Source: Gammaproteobacteria bacterium
GTDB taxonomy: Bacteria; Pseudomonadota; Gammaproteobacteria; Pseudomonadales; Porticoccaceae
Direction: 5' to 3'
DNA length: 64,000 bases
NCBI GenBank assembly: GCA_016708925.1
Contig: JADJET010000010.1
Coordinates: forward strand, 1-64,000
Under the pieces are notes generated by a model that was not told the origin of the DNA, did no database searches, and saw only the letters and a list, made by a program, of their open reading frames with translations. A program made the position numbers and the translations under genes. Below are positions 44,433-57,143 of the stretch, piece by piece. Position 1 is the stretch's first letter. Each line of letters opens with the position of its first letter.

Positions 44433-44927
44433 TCAGCGATTCTCAAGCTGTCGCACGGACACCACCACCCCGTTGTCATCGGCATAGACAAATTCGCCGG
44501 ACTTGAAGGTGACACCGCCAAAAGTCACCGGAACGTTCAGCTCACCCACGCCCTTGCGCTCGGTTTTGATCGGTATCGCGGCCAGCGCCTGTACGCCGAG
44601 ATCGAGCTCTGCCAGTGCGCAGACATCGCGCACACAGCCGTAGATGATGACGCCCGCCCAGCCATTTTTCACCGCACTGGCGCCGATCATGTCGCCGAGC
44701 AGCGCGCGGCGCAGCGAACCGCCGCCGTCGACCACCAGCACCTTGCCGTTACCCGGCGTGCCGAGCTGCTCCTTGACCAGCGAGTTATCCTCGAAACACT
44801 TCACGGTGACAATTTCGCCGCCGAACACAGCATTCCCGCCGAAATTCGAGAGCATCGGCTCCAGCACCCGCACATCGGGATGGTTGTCGCACAGATCCGG
44901 GGTCAGGTCATAGGGTGCGCTCGCCAT
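44433..44927 (-). CDS. rraA: RraA-like protein / 4-hydroxy-4-methyl-2-oxoglutarate aldolase family
   Basis: 164 residues from the ATG at 44927 with GAGGAG upstream. VVDGGGSLRRALLGDMIGAS and GVIIYGCVRDV are the RraA/HMG aldolase signature, with the R-D pair that binds metal and substrate in aldolase members. E. coli RraA inhibits RNase E; other members are aldolases, and the sequence does not decide. MASAPYDLTPDLCDNHPD is the usual start of the gammaproteobacterial RraA branch. Confidence 0.88.
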   Translation of the reverse strand: MASAPYDLTPDLCDNHPDVRVLEPMLSNFGGNAVFGGEIVTVKCFEDNSLVKEQLGTPGNGKVLVVDGGGSLRRALLGDMIGASAVKNGWAGVIIYGCVRDVCALAELDLGVQALAAIPIKTERKGVGELNVPVTFGGVTFKSGEFVYADDNGVVVSVRQLENR

Positions 44928-45050
44928 GGGTACTTCTCCTCGCGGTTTGGGGGGGGCCAGTATAAACGTGCTCTCCGGCTGCGAACGCGACGCTGCGCGT
45001 TGCCAGCGTCGGGCGGGAAGTCTAGGCTGCGCGCTTTCACAGGGCATGCC

Positions 45051-46397
45051 ATGACCGCGATCCAGGAACTCCGCTATCGCGCCGACGCGGCACCGCTGCT
45101 GGCGGCGGTGCGCGATCTGCCGAGCCCGGTATGGCTGGACAGCGGTCGCCCCCATTCCAGCGCGGGCCGCTTCGACATCGTCAGTGCCGCGCCGCTGCGC
45201 GTGCTGACCGCGCGCGCCGGCCATGGCGCTGCAACCTTGACCGATACCGCCGCGCTGCTGGCGGAATTCTCCGCGCCGCACGGGCCGGCATCGCCCGCGG
45301 CAACACTGCCCTTTGCCGGCGGCCTGATCGGCTGGCTGGGCTATGGCCTGGGCATGGACCTTCAGGCGGTCGCACGGCACTCCCCGGAGATCGCGCGACT
45401 GCCGGCGCTGCGCATCGGTTTTTATCCCTGGGCAGCCATCGTCGATCACCAGACGCGGCGCGCCGCGCTGGTGTTCCATCCGGCTTGCCCGCCGGCGCTG
45501 CGCAGGGATGTCGAAAACCGCTGCCGCGCCGCGCCCGCGCCCGCGCGACTCGGCGAGCCGGCCGGTTTTGCGCTGCAAACCCCGTTTATCGCCACCACGT
45601 CCGCGGCGCGCTATCGCGCCGACATCGCCCGCATCCTGGAGTACCTCGCCGCCGGCGACTGCTATCAGGTCAACTACGCGCAGCATTTCAGCGCGGCCTG
45701 TGCCGGCGATCCCTGGCAGGCGTACTGCCGGTTGCGCGCTCTGCTGCCCTCCCCGTTCAGCGCCTACCTCGCCACGGAAGACGACGCCGTGCTCTGTTTC
45801 TCGCCCGAGCGTTTTTTGCGTGTTGAAGGCGATCTGGTCGAGACCCGCCCCATCAAGGGCACCATCGCGCGAGGACGCACCGCCGAGGAGGACGCCGCAC
45901 TGGCGCACCGGCTACGAACCAGCACCAAGGACCGCGCCGAGAACCTGATGATCGTGGATCTGTTGCGCAACGATCTGGGCAAATCCTGCGTGCCGGGATC
46001 CATCGCGGTACCGGAACTGTTCGCGCTCGAAAGTTTCGCCAACGTCCACCATCTGGTGAGCACGGTCACCGGCAGGCTGCGCGCCGACCAGACCCCGCTC
46101 GACCTGCTCGCCAACTGTTTTCCCGGTGGATCGGTCACCGGCGCGCCCAAGAAACGCGCCATGGAAATCATTGCGGAGCTGGAGCCGGTCGCGCGCGCGC
46201 TCTATTGCGGCAGCATTTTCTATTTATCGACGCACGGCCGCATGGACAGCAACATCGCGATCCGCACCCTGGTCGCCGACGGCTCCCGGATTCACTGCTG
46301 GGGCGGGGGCGGCATCGTGGCCGATTCCGACCCGAAAGCGGAATACCAGGAATCCCTGATGAAGGTTCAGCTGCTGATGAAGGCGCTGAACCCCTGA
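45051..46397 (+). CDS. pabB: Aminodeoxychorismate synthase component I
   Basis: 448 residues from the ATG at 45051. The chorismate-binding domain shows ETRPIKGTIARG with the PabB-specific lysine (TrpE has Ala), ENLMIVDLLRNDLG, TGAPKKRAMEII and the late GGGGIVADSDPKAEYQE. With PabA it makes 4-amino-4-deoxychorismate for folate. It is divergent from rraA with a 123-bp spacer. Confidence 0.93.
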   Translation: MTAIQELRYRADAAPLLAAVRDLPSPVWLDSGRPHSSAGRFDIVSAAPLRVLTARAGHGAATLTDTAALLAEFSAPHGPASPAATLPFAGGLIGWLGYGLGMDLQAVARHSPEIARLPALRIGFYPWAAIVDHQTRRAALVFHPACPPALRRDVENRCRAAPAPARLGEPAGFALQTPFIATTSAARYRADIARILEYLAAGDCYQVNYAQHFSAACAGDPWQAYCRLRALLPSPFSAYLATEDDAVLCFSPERFLRVEGDLVETRPIKGTIARGRTAEEDAALAHRLRTSTKDRAENLMIVDLLRNDLGKSCVPGSIAVPELFALESFANVHHLVSTVTGRLRADQTPLDLLANCFPGGSVTGAPKKRAMEIIAELEPVARALYCGSIFYLSTHGRMDSNIAIRTLVADGSRIHCWGGGGIVADSDPKAEYQESLMKVQLLMKALNP

Positions 46398-46425
46398 CCG
46401 ACAACCCCGGGCGGCCGTCTGGCCG

Positions 46426-47043
46426 TTACAGCGCCAGCTCGCGCTGACTCGCCGCGATGAAGGCGCGCTTCAGTTCGTCGTAAGTCGCGACGGCGGGAAA
46501 CTGCGGAAATTCCGCCACCACATTGGCCGGCGCCTGAAACAGGATGCCGGCATCCGCCTGGGCGAGCATGGTGGTGTCGTTGTAGGAGTCGCCCGCCGCG
46601 ATGGTGCGGTAATAGAGAGTCTGCAAGGCGAGCACCGCCTGCCGCTTGGGATTGGACTGTCGCAGGCGATAACCGACCACGCGCCCGCCCGCATCCACTT
46701 CCAGCCGGTGGCACAGCAGCGCGGGAAAGCCAAGCTGACGCATCAACGGCTGCGCGAACTCGTAAAAGGTGTCCGACAGAATCAATACCTGAAAACGCTC
46801 ACGCAACCAGTGCAGAAATTCGGCCGCACCCGGCAGCGGCGCCAGCGTCGCGATCACGTCCTGAATCTCCCGCAGTCCGAGACCATGCTGGTCCAGCAGC
46901 GCCAGGCGCTGGCGCATCAATTGATCGTAGTCCGGGATATCGCGGGTGGTGGCGCGCAATTCAGGGATGCCGGTGGCATCCGCAAACGCGATCCAGATCT
47001 CCGGTACCAGGACTCCTTCGAGATCGAGACAGGCGATTTCCAC
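46426..47043 (-). CDS. thrH: ThrH: phosphoserine phosphatase / homoserine phosphotransferase
   Basis: 205 residues from a GTG at 47043, chosen because GGAG lies 6 nt upstream and because the length then equals Pseudomonas ThrH. HAD motifs: CLDLEGVLVPEIWIAFA (motif I, with E in the second acid position as in ThrH), LSDTFYEFAQP (II) and AGDSYNDTTM (III/IV). It dephosphorylates phosphoserine and can transfer phosphate to homoserine. It is convergent with pabB, 28 bp apart. Confidence 0.92.
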   Translation of the reverse strand: MEIACLDLEGVLVPEIWIAFADATGIPELRATTRDIPDYDQLMRQRLALLDQHGLGLREIQDVIATLAPLPGAAEFLHWLRERFQVLILSDTFYEFAQPLMRQLGFPALLCHRLEVDAGGRVVGYRLRQSNPKRQAVLALQTLYYRTIAAGDSYNDTTMLAQADAGILFQAPANVVAEFPQFPAVATYDELKRAFIAASQRELAL

Positions 47044-47391
47044 AGGTAACTCCAAGGGTCCAGGGCGGGAAAGGCGGCTACTCTAACCAACCCGCGCGGG
47101 GCGGGCAAACCGGCTGCGCGCGCAGCGCGTACCCGGATAATTCAACCCGTGGGCAACCACGGACGCGGTGCTTCGTCTTTTCCCCGCACCGATTTTGAAG
47201 TGGCAGATTTTGTCGATCCGCGCGACACTTGCGCACTTTCTACCCCCGGAACGGCCCGGAGTTGCTCCGACTGAACGACGGGGACCGACGCGCTTTCAGC
47301 CTGCCACCGTGCGGCCTCTTCTCCAATTTACGCAGGAATCAGCCCGTGAACGACATGCGAAGACCCCGCCATTTCCCATGGGCGGCCAGCG
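47044..47391. other. Intergenic region upstream of thrH and the TauE-like gene
   Basis: About 350 bp between divergent genes. It contains GC-rich palindromic stretches near 47092-47140 (CCGGCTGCGCGCGCAGCGCG) but no gene, RNA or clear promoter that I can support. Confidence 0.4.
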
Positions 47392-48198
47392 GTGATTGAC
47401 GGGTTGCTGATTGCCTCGGGCGCCCTCACCGGCCTGCTGGTGGGCCTCACCGGCGTCGGTGGCGGCGCGCTGATGACGCCGTTGCTGCTGCTGGTGTTCG
47501 GGGTCGCCCCCCTCGCCGCCGTGGGCACCGATCTGTGGTTCGCCGCACTGACCAAAATGGTCGCGACCCGGGTTCACCACGGTTACGGGCTGATCGACTG
47601 GTCGGTGGCAAAGCGCCTCTGGCTCGGGAGTCTTACCGCCTCGCTGGCAACCCTGGCGTGGGTCAGGCTGCACCCCCCGGACGAATCCGCTGTGGTGATG
47701 CTCAAGACCGCCATCGCCGGAGCCGTGATGCTGACCGCGCTCGGACTGCTGTTCCAGCGCCACCTGCACGCCCTGGGCCGGCGGTTGCGCACCACCGACG
47801 ACGTCCACTTCAAAACCGTGCAACTGCCGCTCACCGTCATCGCCGGCGCGGTGCTTGGCGTACTGGTGACGCTGACCTCGGTCGGCGCGGGTGCACTGGG
47901 CGCCGTGTTCCTCGCCTACCTTTATCCGCTGCGCCTGACGCCGCCGCGCCTGATCGCGACGGACATCGTGCACGCCATCCCACTGGCGATCTTCGCGGGC
48001 TTCGGCCATCTGTTGCTCGGCAATGTGGATTTCCATTTACTGGGCAATTTGCTGGCGGGCTCGATTCCCGCGGTCCTGCTGGGCGCCCGGCTTTCGGCGA
48101 GCTTGCCTCACGGTTTCCTGCGCGGGCTGCTGGCGGTGGTGCTGCTGGCAATCGGCGGCAAACTGGTGTGGTCGGTATTCGCACCGGACCAACTGTAA
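47392..48198 (+). CDS. TauE/SafE family sulfite/sulfonate exporter-like permease
   Basis: 268 residues with about eight hydrophobic helices in two repeats. GLTGVGGGALMTPLLLLVFG (about 18-37) and SVGAGALGAVFLAYLYPLRL in the second half are the family repeats. The start is GTG at 47392, supported by CAGCGG upstream only weakly. Substrate is unknown; members export sulfite, sulfonates or related anions. Confidence 0.88.
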   Translation: MIDGLLIASGALTGLLVGLTGVGGGALMTPLLLLVFGVAPLAAVGTDLWFAALTKMVATRVHHGYGLIDWSVAKRLWLGSLTASLATLAWVRLHPPDESAVVMLKTAIAGAVMLTALGLLFQRHLHALGRRLRTTDDVHFKTVQLPLTVIAGAVLGVLVTLTSVGAGALGAVFLAYLYPLRLTPPRLIATDIVHAIPLAIFAGFGHLLLGNVDFHLLGNLLAGSIPAVLLGARLSASLPHGFLRGLLAVVLLAIGGKLVWSVFAPDQL

Positions 48199-48443
48199 GA
48201 CCGGCAGCCCGGGCATGGAGCGCCGCAGCCAGCCGTGGCTCCAACGCCGCACATGCAGGAGCTCAGTCCCACGCCGATACAGCGCCCGCTGGGCCCGATT
48301 GCCCTTTGCGCACGGGCACAGTAACATCCGCCGTCGGACAGGCAGCGCAGGCTGCCTGTTTGCGTTTTCTAGTTTCTCTTTCTGTTTCTCGCTGCGGCCC
48401 CGGTCGCAGCCACGGCGCGGGACGTCAAGACCCGGCGGCAGGC

Positions 48444-49622
48444 ATGACGATGGCGGATGGCAGTGCTTTGATGAACACCTACGGCGAACGGCGGCTGACG
48501 CTGGTACGGGGCGAAGGCGCCTGGGTCTGGGATGCGGATGGAAAACGCTATCTGGATGCACTGTCCGGCATCGCCGTGTGCGGCCTCGGCCACGCCCATC
48601 CGGACGTCACGCGCGCCATCGCGGAGCAGGCCGCCACCCTGGTGCACTGTTCCAACCTCTACAACATCCCCGTCCAGCAGGCGCTCTCGCTGGCGCTGCG
48701 CGATGCGAGTGGCATGGACAAAGTGTTCTTCGGCAACTCCGGCGCCGAAGCCAATGAAGCCGCGATCAAGATCGCGCGCCTGCACGGCCACGCCCGCAAC
48801 ATCGACGTGCCGACGATCATCGTCATGGAAGGGGCCTTCCACGGCCGTACCCTGGCCACCCTCACCGCCACCGGCAATCGCAAGGTACAGGCCGGGTTCG
48901 AGCCCCTGGTGCGCGGTTTCGTGCGCGCGCCCTACGACGACATCGACGCGGTCGAAACCATCGCCCGCAACAATCCCGATATCGCCGCGATCCTGGTCGA
49001 ACCCATTCAGGGCGAAGGCGGCATCCGGATTCCGGCGCCCGATTACCTGGCGCGTCTGCGCGCGCTCTGCGACCACCACGACTGGCTGTTGATGCTCGAC
49101 GAGATCCAGACCGGCAATGGCCGCACCGGCAGCCTGTTTCACTACCAGCAGCGCGGGCTGATGCCCGACGTCGCCACCCTCGCCAAGGGCCTCGGCAACG
49201 GCATCCCCATCGGCGCCTGCCTGGCGCGGGGCAAGGCCGCCGAGCTGATGCGCCCCGGCAATCACGGCTCGACGTTCGGCGGCAACCCGGTCGCCTGCGC
49301 GGCCGGACTGGCGACCCTGAAAGTGATCGCCGAGCAGAATCTCTACGCCCGCGCCGCCGCGCTGGGGGCACGTCTGCGCGCGGACTTCCAGGCCGCGCTG
49401 GCGGGTTGCGACAGTGTGCGCGCGGTGCGCGGCGAAGGGCTCATGCTGGGGATCGAACTGGGCCGCCCCTGCGCGGAGTTGGTGGATCGTGCCGCCGACC
49501 AGGGCTTGCTCATCAATGTCACCGCCGACTCCGTGATCCGTCTGCTGCCGCCGCTGATCATGAGCGACGCCGAGGCCGACCAGCTGGTGGCGACGCTCAC
49601 GCCCCTGATCCGCGCCTTCTGA
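48444..49622 (+). CDS. argD: Acetylornithine aminotransferase
   Basis: 392 residues from the ATG at 48444 (another in-frame ATG follows at 48450). MNTYGERRLTLVRGEGAWVW leads into class III aminotransferase motifs: SGAEANEAAIKIAR, AFHGRTLATLTATG, LMLDEIQTGNGRTG and the PLP lysine in TLAKGLGNGIPIGA. It acts in arginine (and often lysine) synthesis. The 245 bp upstream hold a small hairpin (AGGCAGC/GGCTGCCT near 48337-48356). argF follows after 73 bp. Confidence 0.94.
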   Translation: MTMADGSALMNTYGERRLTLVRGEGAWVWDADGKRYLDALSGIAVCGLGHAHPDVTRAIAEQAATLVHCSNLYNIPVQQALSLALRDASGMDKVFFGNSGAEANEAAIKIARLHGHARNIDVPTIIVMEGAFHGRTLATLTATGNRKVQAGFEPLVRGFVRAPYDDIDAVETIARNNPDIAAILVEPIQGEGGIRIPAPDYLARLRALCDHHDWLLMLDEIQTGNGRTGSLFHYQQRGLMPDVATLAKGLGNGIPIGACLARGKAAELMRPGNHGSTFGGNPVACAAGLATLKVIAEQNLYARAAALGARLRADFQAALAGCDSVRAVRGEGLMLGIELGRPCAELVDRAADQGLLINVTADSVIRLLPPLIMSDAEADQLVATLTPLIRAF

Positions 49623-49695
49623 TTCGCGCCTTCGCGCGTATTCGCCGGCGTTCCCGCCACTTCCTCATACCCGCCGTGCGGGGGGGACCAAAACC

Positions 49696-50607
49696 ATGGA
49701 ACCGAGACATTTTCTGACGCTGGGCGATCTCTCCCGCACCGAACTCGACGCCGTCATCGCGCGCGCCATCGCCCTCAAGCAAACGCACCGGGAAGGCCGC
49801 GAGCAACCGTCCATGACCGGCAAGGTGCTGGGGATGATTTTCGAGAAATCCTCCACTCGCACCCGGGTGTCGTTCGAGGCCGGCATGGCCCAGATGGGCG
49901 GCAGCGCGATATTCCTGTCGCCCCAGGACACCCAGCTCGGCCGCGGCGAACCGGTGGAAGACACCGCCCGCGTGCTGTCGCGGATGGTGGACATCATCAT
50001 GGTGCGCACTTACGCCCACGCCAAGCTCGAGGCCTTCGCGCGCCACTCCCGGGTGCCGGTCATCAACGCCCTCACCGACGCGCTGCATCCCTGCCAGGTG
50101 CTGGCGGACATCCAGACCTTCGTCGAGCAACGCGGCTCCCTGAGCGGCCGGACCGTGGCCTGGATGGGCGACGGCAACAACATGTGCCAGTCCTACATCG
50201 AGGCCGCCGGCCTGTTCGACTTCGAACTGCGCATCGCCTGCCCGGCCGGCTACGAACCCGACCCCGCGCGGGTGAAAGCCCAGGGCGCGCGCGTCCGGCT
50301 GGGCCATGACCCGGTGGCCGCCGTCGCCGGCGCGGACCTGATCGTCACCGACGTATTCACCTCCATGGGCCAGGAAGCCGAGCAACAGGAGCGCGCCGCG
50401 CGCTTCGCCGGCTTCCAGGTCAACCACCAGCTGCTCGCCGGCGCCGCGCCCGATGCGCTGTTCATGCACTGCCTGCCCGCCCATCGCGGCGAGGAAGTGA
50501 GCGCCGCACTGATCGAAGACCCGCGCCACTCCATTGTCTGGGAAGAAGCCGAAAACCGGCTCCACAGCCAGAAAGCCCTGATGCAGTTTTTGCTCGGCCA
50601 CTACTGA
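49696..50607 (+). CDS. argF: Ornithine carbamoyltransferase
   Basis: 303 residues. Carbamoyl-phosphate site EKSSTRTRVSFEAGM, HPCQVLADIQTF, and the ornithine-binding loop MHCLPAHRGEEV are all present. It makes citrulline in arginine synthesis. The argD-argF pairing is common in Pseudomonas-like bacteria and points to one operon. Confidence 0.97.
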   Translation: MEPRHFLTLGDLSRTELDAVIARAIALKQTHREGREQPSMTGKVLGMIFEKSSTRTRVSFEAGMAQMGGSAIFLSPQDTQLGRGEPVEDTARVLSRMVDIIMVRTYAHAKLEAFARHSRVPVINALTDALHPCQVLADIQTFVEQRGSLSGRTVAWMGDGNNMCQSYIEAAGLFDFELRIACPAGYEPDPARVKAQGARVRLGHDPVAAVAGADLIVTDVFTSMGQEAEQQERAARFAGFQVNHQLLAGAAPDALFMHCLPAHRGEEVSAALIEDPRHSIVWEEAENRLHSQKALMQFLLGHY

Positions 50608-50673
50608 GCGCACCGCTACCGACCGCGCTGGCGCAGGGATTCCGGGGCAGCGCGGTTTGTCACGATTTTCCCG

Positions 50674-50717
50674 CCGCCCTTCCTGCCTCCAAAGGCCGCC
50701 CTTCCTGCCTCCAAAGT
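50674..50717. repeat. Tandem duplication of a 22-bp unit
   Basis: GCCGCCCTTCCTGCCTCCAA plus AG occurs twice back to back (50674-50695 and 50696-50717) in the argF-nrdA spacer. It has no hairpin and no clear role. It may be replication slippage. Confidence 0.8.
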
Positions 50718-50795
50718 AAGTGGCCGCGCCAAGCATCCCGGTCACGCAATTGATCCCCTGCCCCGCAGCCCGGAAGGCGCCTAGTCGTACCCGGG

Positions 50796-50804
50796 TTATC
50801 CACA
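50796..50804 (+). promoter_or_regulatory. DnaA box upstream of nrdA
   Basis: TTATCCACA is a perfect match to the strict DnaA box. In E. coli the nrdAB promoter is regulated by DnaA, so a site about 310 bp before nrdA and next to putative NrdR boxes is plausible. A single 9-mer can occur by chance. Confidence 0.5.
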
Positions 50805-50825
50805 GGCTATCAACACCTTTTTTCG

Positions 50826-50870
50826 CCACATGTTGTGTTGCATTCGCGCGGCGCCCACACTATCTTGTAT
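50826..50870 (+). promoter_or_regulatory. Candidate pair of NrdR boxes
   Basis: CCACATGTTGTGTTG (50826-50840) and ACACTATCTTGTAT (50857-50870) each resemble the NrdR consensus acaCwAtATaTwGtgt with mismatches, and their centres are about 31 bp apart, the known three-turn spacing. They lie before a ribonucleotide reductase operon. NrdR itself is not in the window. Confidence 0.4.
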
Positions 50871-51111
50871 CTGCTCACCGGACCCGCCCCCACCCCCGGT
50901 GGTGGGGCAAACGCTTCCGGAAACGCGCTGTAAAGACCCGTTGCGCGCTCAAACTGCAACGCCTTCTTTACACGCGACACGCGTTTTACGCGCAAGAGGA
51001 AGGCGAATACGCGCAGAGGCAGGCGAAAGACGCACCGGGAACGCCCCCTCAAGACCCCGCCGCATAACGGCGGACCGGCTCCTGACAACAAACGCAGACA
51101 GGCACACCACC

Positions 51112-54006
<2,895 letters not shown>

Positions 54007-54037
54007 CAGCGGCACGGATCGGCAACGGCGCCAACCC

Positions 54038-54113
54038 GTCGTTCCCCGCGCAGGCGGGGGCGGGAACCCAGGCGCATCGAAGCCTTCTGGATGCCCGCGT
54101 GCGCGGGCATGAC
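54038..54113. repeat. Intergenic hairpin repeat
   Basis: CGTCGTTCCCCGCGCAGGCG, with GGATGCCCGCGTGCGCGGGC and CATGACG at the other side, is the common dyad-type repeat of many proteobacterial genomes (start CGTCATTCCCGCG... and end ...GCGGGCATGACG). It lies after the nrdA stop and may protect the 3' end or terminate. Only one copy is in the window. Confidence 0.55.
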
Positions 54114-54121
54114 GAAAATTA

Positions 54122-54221
54122 CCGTTCGTCCCGAGCCCGTCGAAGGATCGAACCATGACCGTATCGAAGCCGTATTTTTCGGGGTCTGCCATTCACCCTT
54201 CGACGCGCTCAGGGCGAACGG
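54122..54221. repeat. Inverted-repeat pair around 49 bp
   Basis: CCGTTCGTCCCGAGCCCGTC with GAAGG (54122-54146) is complemented by CCCTTCGACGCGCTCAGGGC with GAACGG (54196-54221). Such paired motifs form a long stem and are a known intergenic repeat type in proteobacteria. They lie between nrdA and nrdB, where they could set different transcript stability for the two subunits. Confidence 0.6.
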
Positions 54222-54287
54222 CGAGATTATTCAGCGCATCCCAAGGCAAACCCTGAACACAGCACAGCATCACGAGGCACAAAGAAC

Positions 54288-55566
54288 ATGTTGAGTTGGG
54301 ACGATTTTCACCACGAGGAACCCCTCCGCAAACCGGCGCCCCCCGCCATGCCGCGCGCGCCGGACCCGATGCCCGCACCGCCGTCGGCACCCGTAGCGGC
54401 GGCAATCGCGACACCGACGCCAAAACCAGCCCGTCGCCGTCCCGGCGCCTGCCGCAAGCACCGCCCCCGTCGATCTCCACCGCGAAGCCCAGGAACACCT
54501 CGCGGCGCTTGACGTGGCGCCCGGCCTCGAAGCCCTCGCAATGGGCGCCGCCCGCGTGCAGGTCGACGACAAGCGCATGATCAACTGCCGCGCCGACCTC
54601 AACCAGCTGGTGCCGTTCCGCTACGACTGGGCCTGGCAGAAATACCTCGACGGCTGCGCCAACCACTGGATGCCGCAAGAGATCAACATGACCGCCGACG
54701 TCGCCACTTGGCGCAGCGCCGACGGCCTGAGCGCCGACGAACGCGAGATCGTCAAGCGTTCACTCGGCTACTTCTCCACCGCCGATTCCCTGGTCGCCAA
54801 CAACCTGGTGCTGGCCATCTACCGCCACATCACCAACCCCGAGGCACGTCAGTACCTGCTGCGCCAGGCGTTCGAGGAAGCCATCCACACCCACGCCTAC
54901 CAGTACTGCATCGAATCCCTGGGCATGGACGAAGGCGAAGTCTTCAACATGTACCGCGAAGTGCCCTCTGTGGCGAAGAAAGCCGCCTGGAGCCTCAAGT
55001 ACACCCAGGCGCTGGGCGACCCCACCTTCGTCACCGGCACCCCGGAGACCGACCGCGAGTTGCTGCGCAATCTGCTCGCCTTCTACTGCGTCACCGAAGG
55101 CATCTTCTTCTACTGCGGCTTCACCCAGATCCTCTCCATGGGCCGCCGCAACAAGATGACCGGCGTCTCCGAGCAGTTCCAGTACATCCTGCGCGACGAA
55201 TCCATGCACCTCAATTTCGGCATCGACGTCATCAACCAGATCAAGCTGGAAAACCCGCACCTGTGGAGCGAGGACTTCCAGCGCGAAGCGGTGCGCATGA
55301 TCATCGAGGGCACCGAACTCGAAATCGCCTACGCCCGCGACACCATGCCCCGCGGCGTGCTGGGCATGAACGCCGCCATGATGGAGGACTACCTCCACTT
55401 CATCGCCAACCGCCGCCTCAACCAGATCGGCCTCGCCGAACAATACCCGGGCGCCAGCAATCCCTTCCCCTGGATGTCGGAGATGATGGATTTGCGCAAG
55501 GAGAAAAACTTTTTCGAGACGCGGGTGATTGAATATCAGACGGGCGGGGCTTTGAGTTGGGAGTGA
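54288..55566 (+). CDS. nrdB: Class Ia ribonucleotide reductase beta subunit, frameshifted linker
   Basis: The family start MLSWDDFHHEE is at 54288, but the frame changes in an Ala/Pro-rich linker. Removing one base from the AAAA at 54422-54425 gives a continuous protein of about 426 residues (linker then APVDLHREAQEHLAALDVAP). The core has RVQVDDKRMINCRADLNQLV, the iron ligands in FEEAIHTHAYQYC and RDESMHLNFGID, and the tail YQTGGALSWE that docks on NrdA. It holds the diiron-tyrosyl cofactor. If the extra base is real, translation could still start at an internal GTG (54514) without the linker. Confidence 0.92.
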
Positions 55567-55657
55567 AGGCCGTTGGTGTAATCGCATCCCGCATTGGGGT
55601 GTATTTCGCGGAGCTACTCCGGGATGGCTTGTGCAGCCTTATTTGGTCCAAAATTAG

Positions 55658-57141
55658 GGGTCTTTTGAATTTCGAGTGGGTTAAACGGCATGGGGGTTGA
55701 TCTTGGTGAAATCGAGCTTGCCGGCGAGGAGGAAGACGACGGTGCGGATGGTGGAGAAATTGCCATAGCCGCGCGCCTTGCGCTTTGCGGCCTGGAAGAG
55801 GCCGTTAATGGCTTCAAGGAAGCCGTTGGTCTGGCGGGTCTGGGTCCAGGCGACGATGCCCTCGATGTGACGGCGGATCATCCTGGCGACCTCCTTCATC
55901 GGCTCGACCTTGGAGCGCATCACATTGGTCGCCCATTGCCGGAGCATGGCGCGCACGACATTGATCTGCTTGCGCTCCAGGATCTCGCGCAACGGCTCCT
56001 TGTAAAGCCAAGCCCGGGCGGTGCGCTTGGTCGTCACCTGGGCGATCAGCGCATCGAGGTCGGCGCGGGCCGCCGGCGCCAGGCTCGCCCGGTCCTTCAG
56101 AAGCTTCCAGCGCAACCCCTTGAGGCTCGGATCAGTCCGCTGTTCGATGCGCCGAGTCTTGTCGACGGCGGTACTGGCGTGGGCGATGACGTGGAACTTG
56201 TCGAAGGTGATCTGGGCATTGGGCAGATGCTTGGTCACGCCCTTGATGAAGGCGGGCGACATGTCGATGGAAATGGACGCCACGGCCTCAGGATCGCCGC
56301 CGTGGGCGGTAAAGTCGGCGGCAAAGGCCTGGATCGTCTCAGCCCCCCGGCCCTCGGTGACGAACAGCACCCGGCGCTCGTCAGCATCGGCGACCAGGGT
56401 GATGTAGTCATGGCCGCGGGCCTTCGAGGTCTCATCCGCCGCCAGACGCTTGACGGCGGAGAAGTCGGCCTGCGCCACGCCCAGATCGACGTAGCGCTTG
56501 CAGATGGCCACCACCTGATGCCAGGAGAGATTCACCAGCCGGGCCACGGCCGCGAAGGTCATTTCCGGCACAGGGTCATGATCAGCGCCTCGAAGAGCAG
56601 CGTGAAGCCGGCCAGCCGGCCGGACCAGTCGGGTTCGACCTGGCGAATGCCGCCGTCGGGCAGCCGCACTCGCGGCACGCGGACTTCCAGATGGCACTCG
56701 TGTTGGAAGAAGTTCAGATGCCGATAGCGCTTGGTCACGGTGTCGTGGGCCGGGTGGGTGCCTCGATGCCGGGCACGGCAAAGCGGCTGCCGGCGACGAA
56801 ATCGACCGTGATGGTCAACGACTTCTGGGCAGCGTCGAAATCGACGTCTTTGATGTACCAGGGGGACGTAATGCCCAGGGCGGCTTCGAACAGCTTGGCG
56901 GTCATGTTGCGGTCACCCAGGTTTCTCAGGGACGAGCATCCTACCCTCTCCAGCGCGGCGGCCCTCTCGCCGCCCATGTCTCCATGGCTGGATGCACAAC
57001 CCCGCTGCATCCAGCCATGGGACAGCGCGATCTCACGGGGCGCGCCTCAAGGGTCCGCTCCGCCGGGCTTCGCCCGCCCTTGACCCACAGCCCCGGGCCA
57101 CCGCCGTAACGCCCCATTACCCACTCAAAATTCAAAGAGGC
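55658..57141. mobile_element. ISL3-family insertion sequence, degenerate (element 1)
   Basis: An 8-bp target duplication AAAATTAG flanks it exactly (55650-55657 and 57142-57149), as expected for ISL3. The ends are imperfect inverted repeats (TCTTTTGAATTTCGAGTGGG left; CTCTTTGAATTTTGAGTGGG right, minus strand). Length is 1484 bp. It carries one transposase gene on the minus strand that is broken by two indels. Confidence 0.85.
55681..56905 (-). pseudogene. ISL3-family transposase with two frameshifts (element 1)
   Basis: The start MTAKLFEAALGITSPWYIKD at 56905 runs to GIE, then the frame changes at about 56784 and continues GTHPAHDTVTKRYRHLNFFQ to LIMTLCRK. A second change near 56572 leads into EMTFAAVARLVNLSWHQVVA and the DDE domain (AADETSKARGHDYITL; SIDMSPAFIKGV; LEAINGLFQAAKRKARGYGN), ending at 55681. 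Each change can be explained by one missing base. The zinc-finger segment normally near the N-terminus is weak. Confidence 0.85.
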
Positions 57142-57143
57142 AA

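Noticed and set aside
54038..54221. Possible CRISPR array between nrdA and nrdB
   Set aside because: The repeats are inverted, unequal and only paired, with no regular spacers; they are ordinary intergenic dyad repeats.
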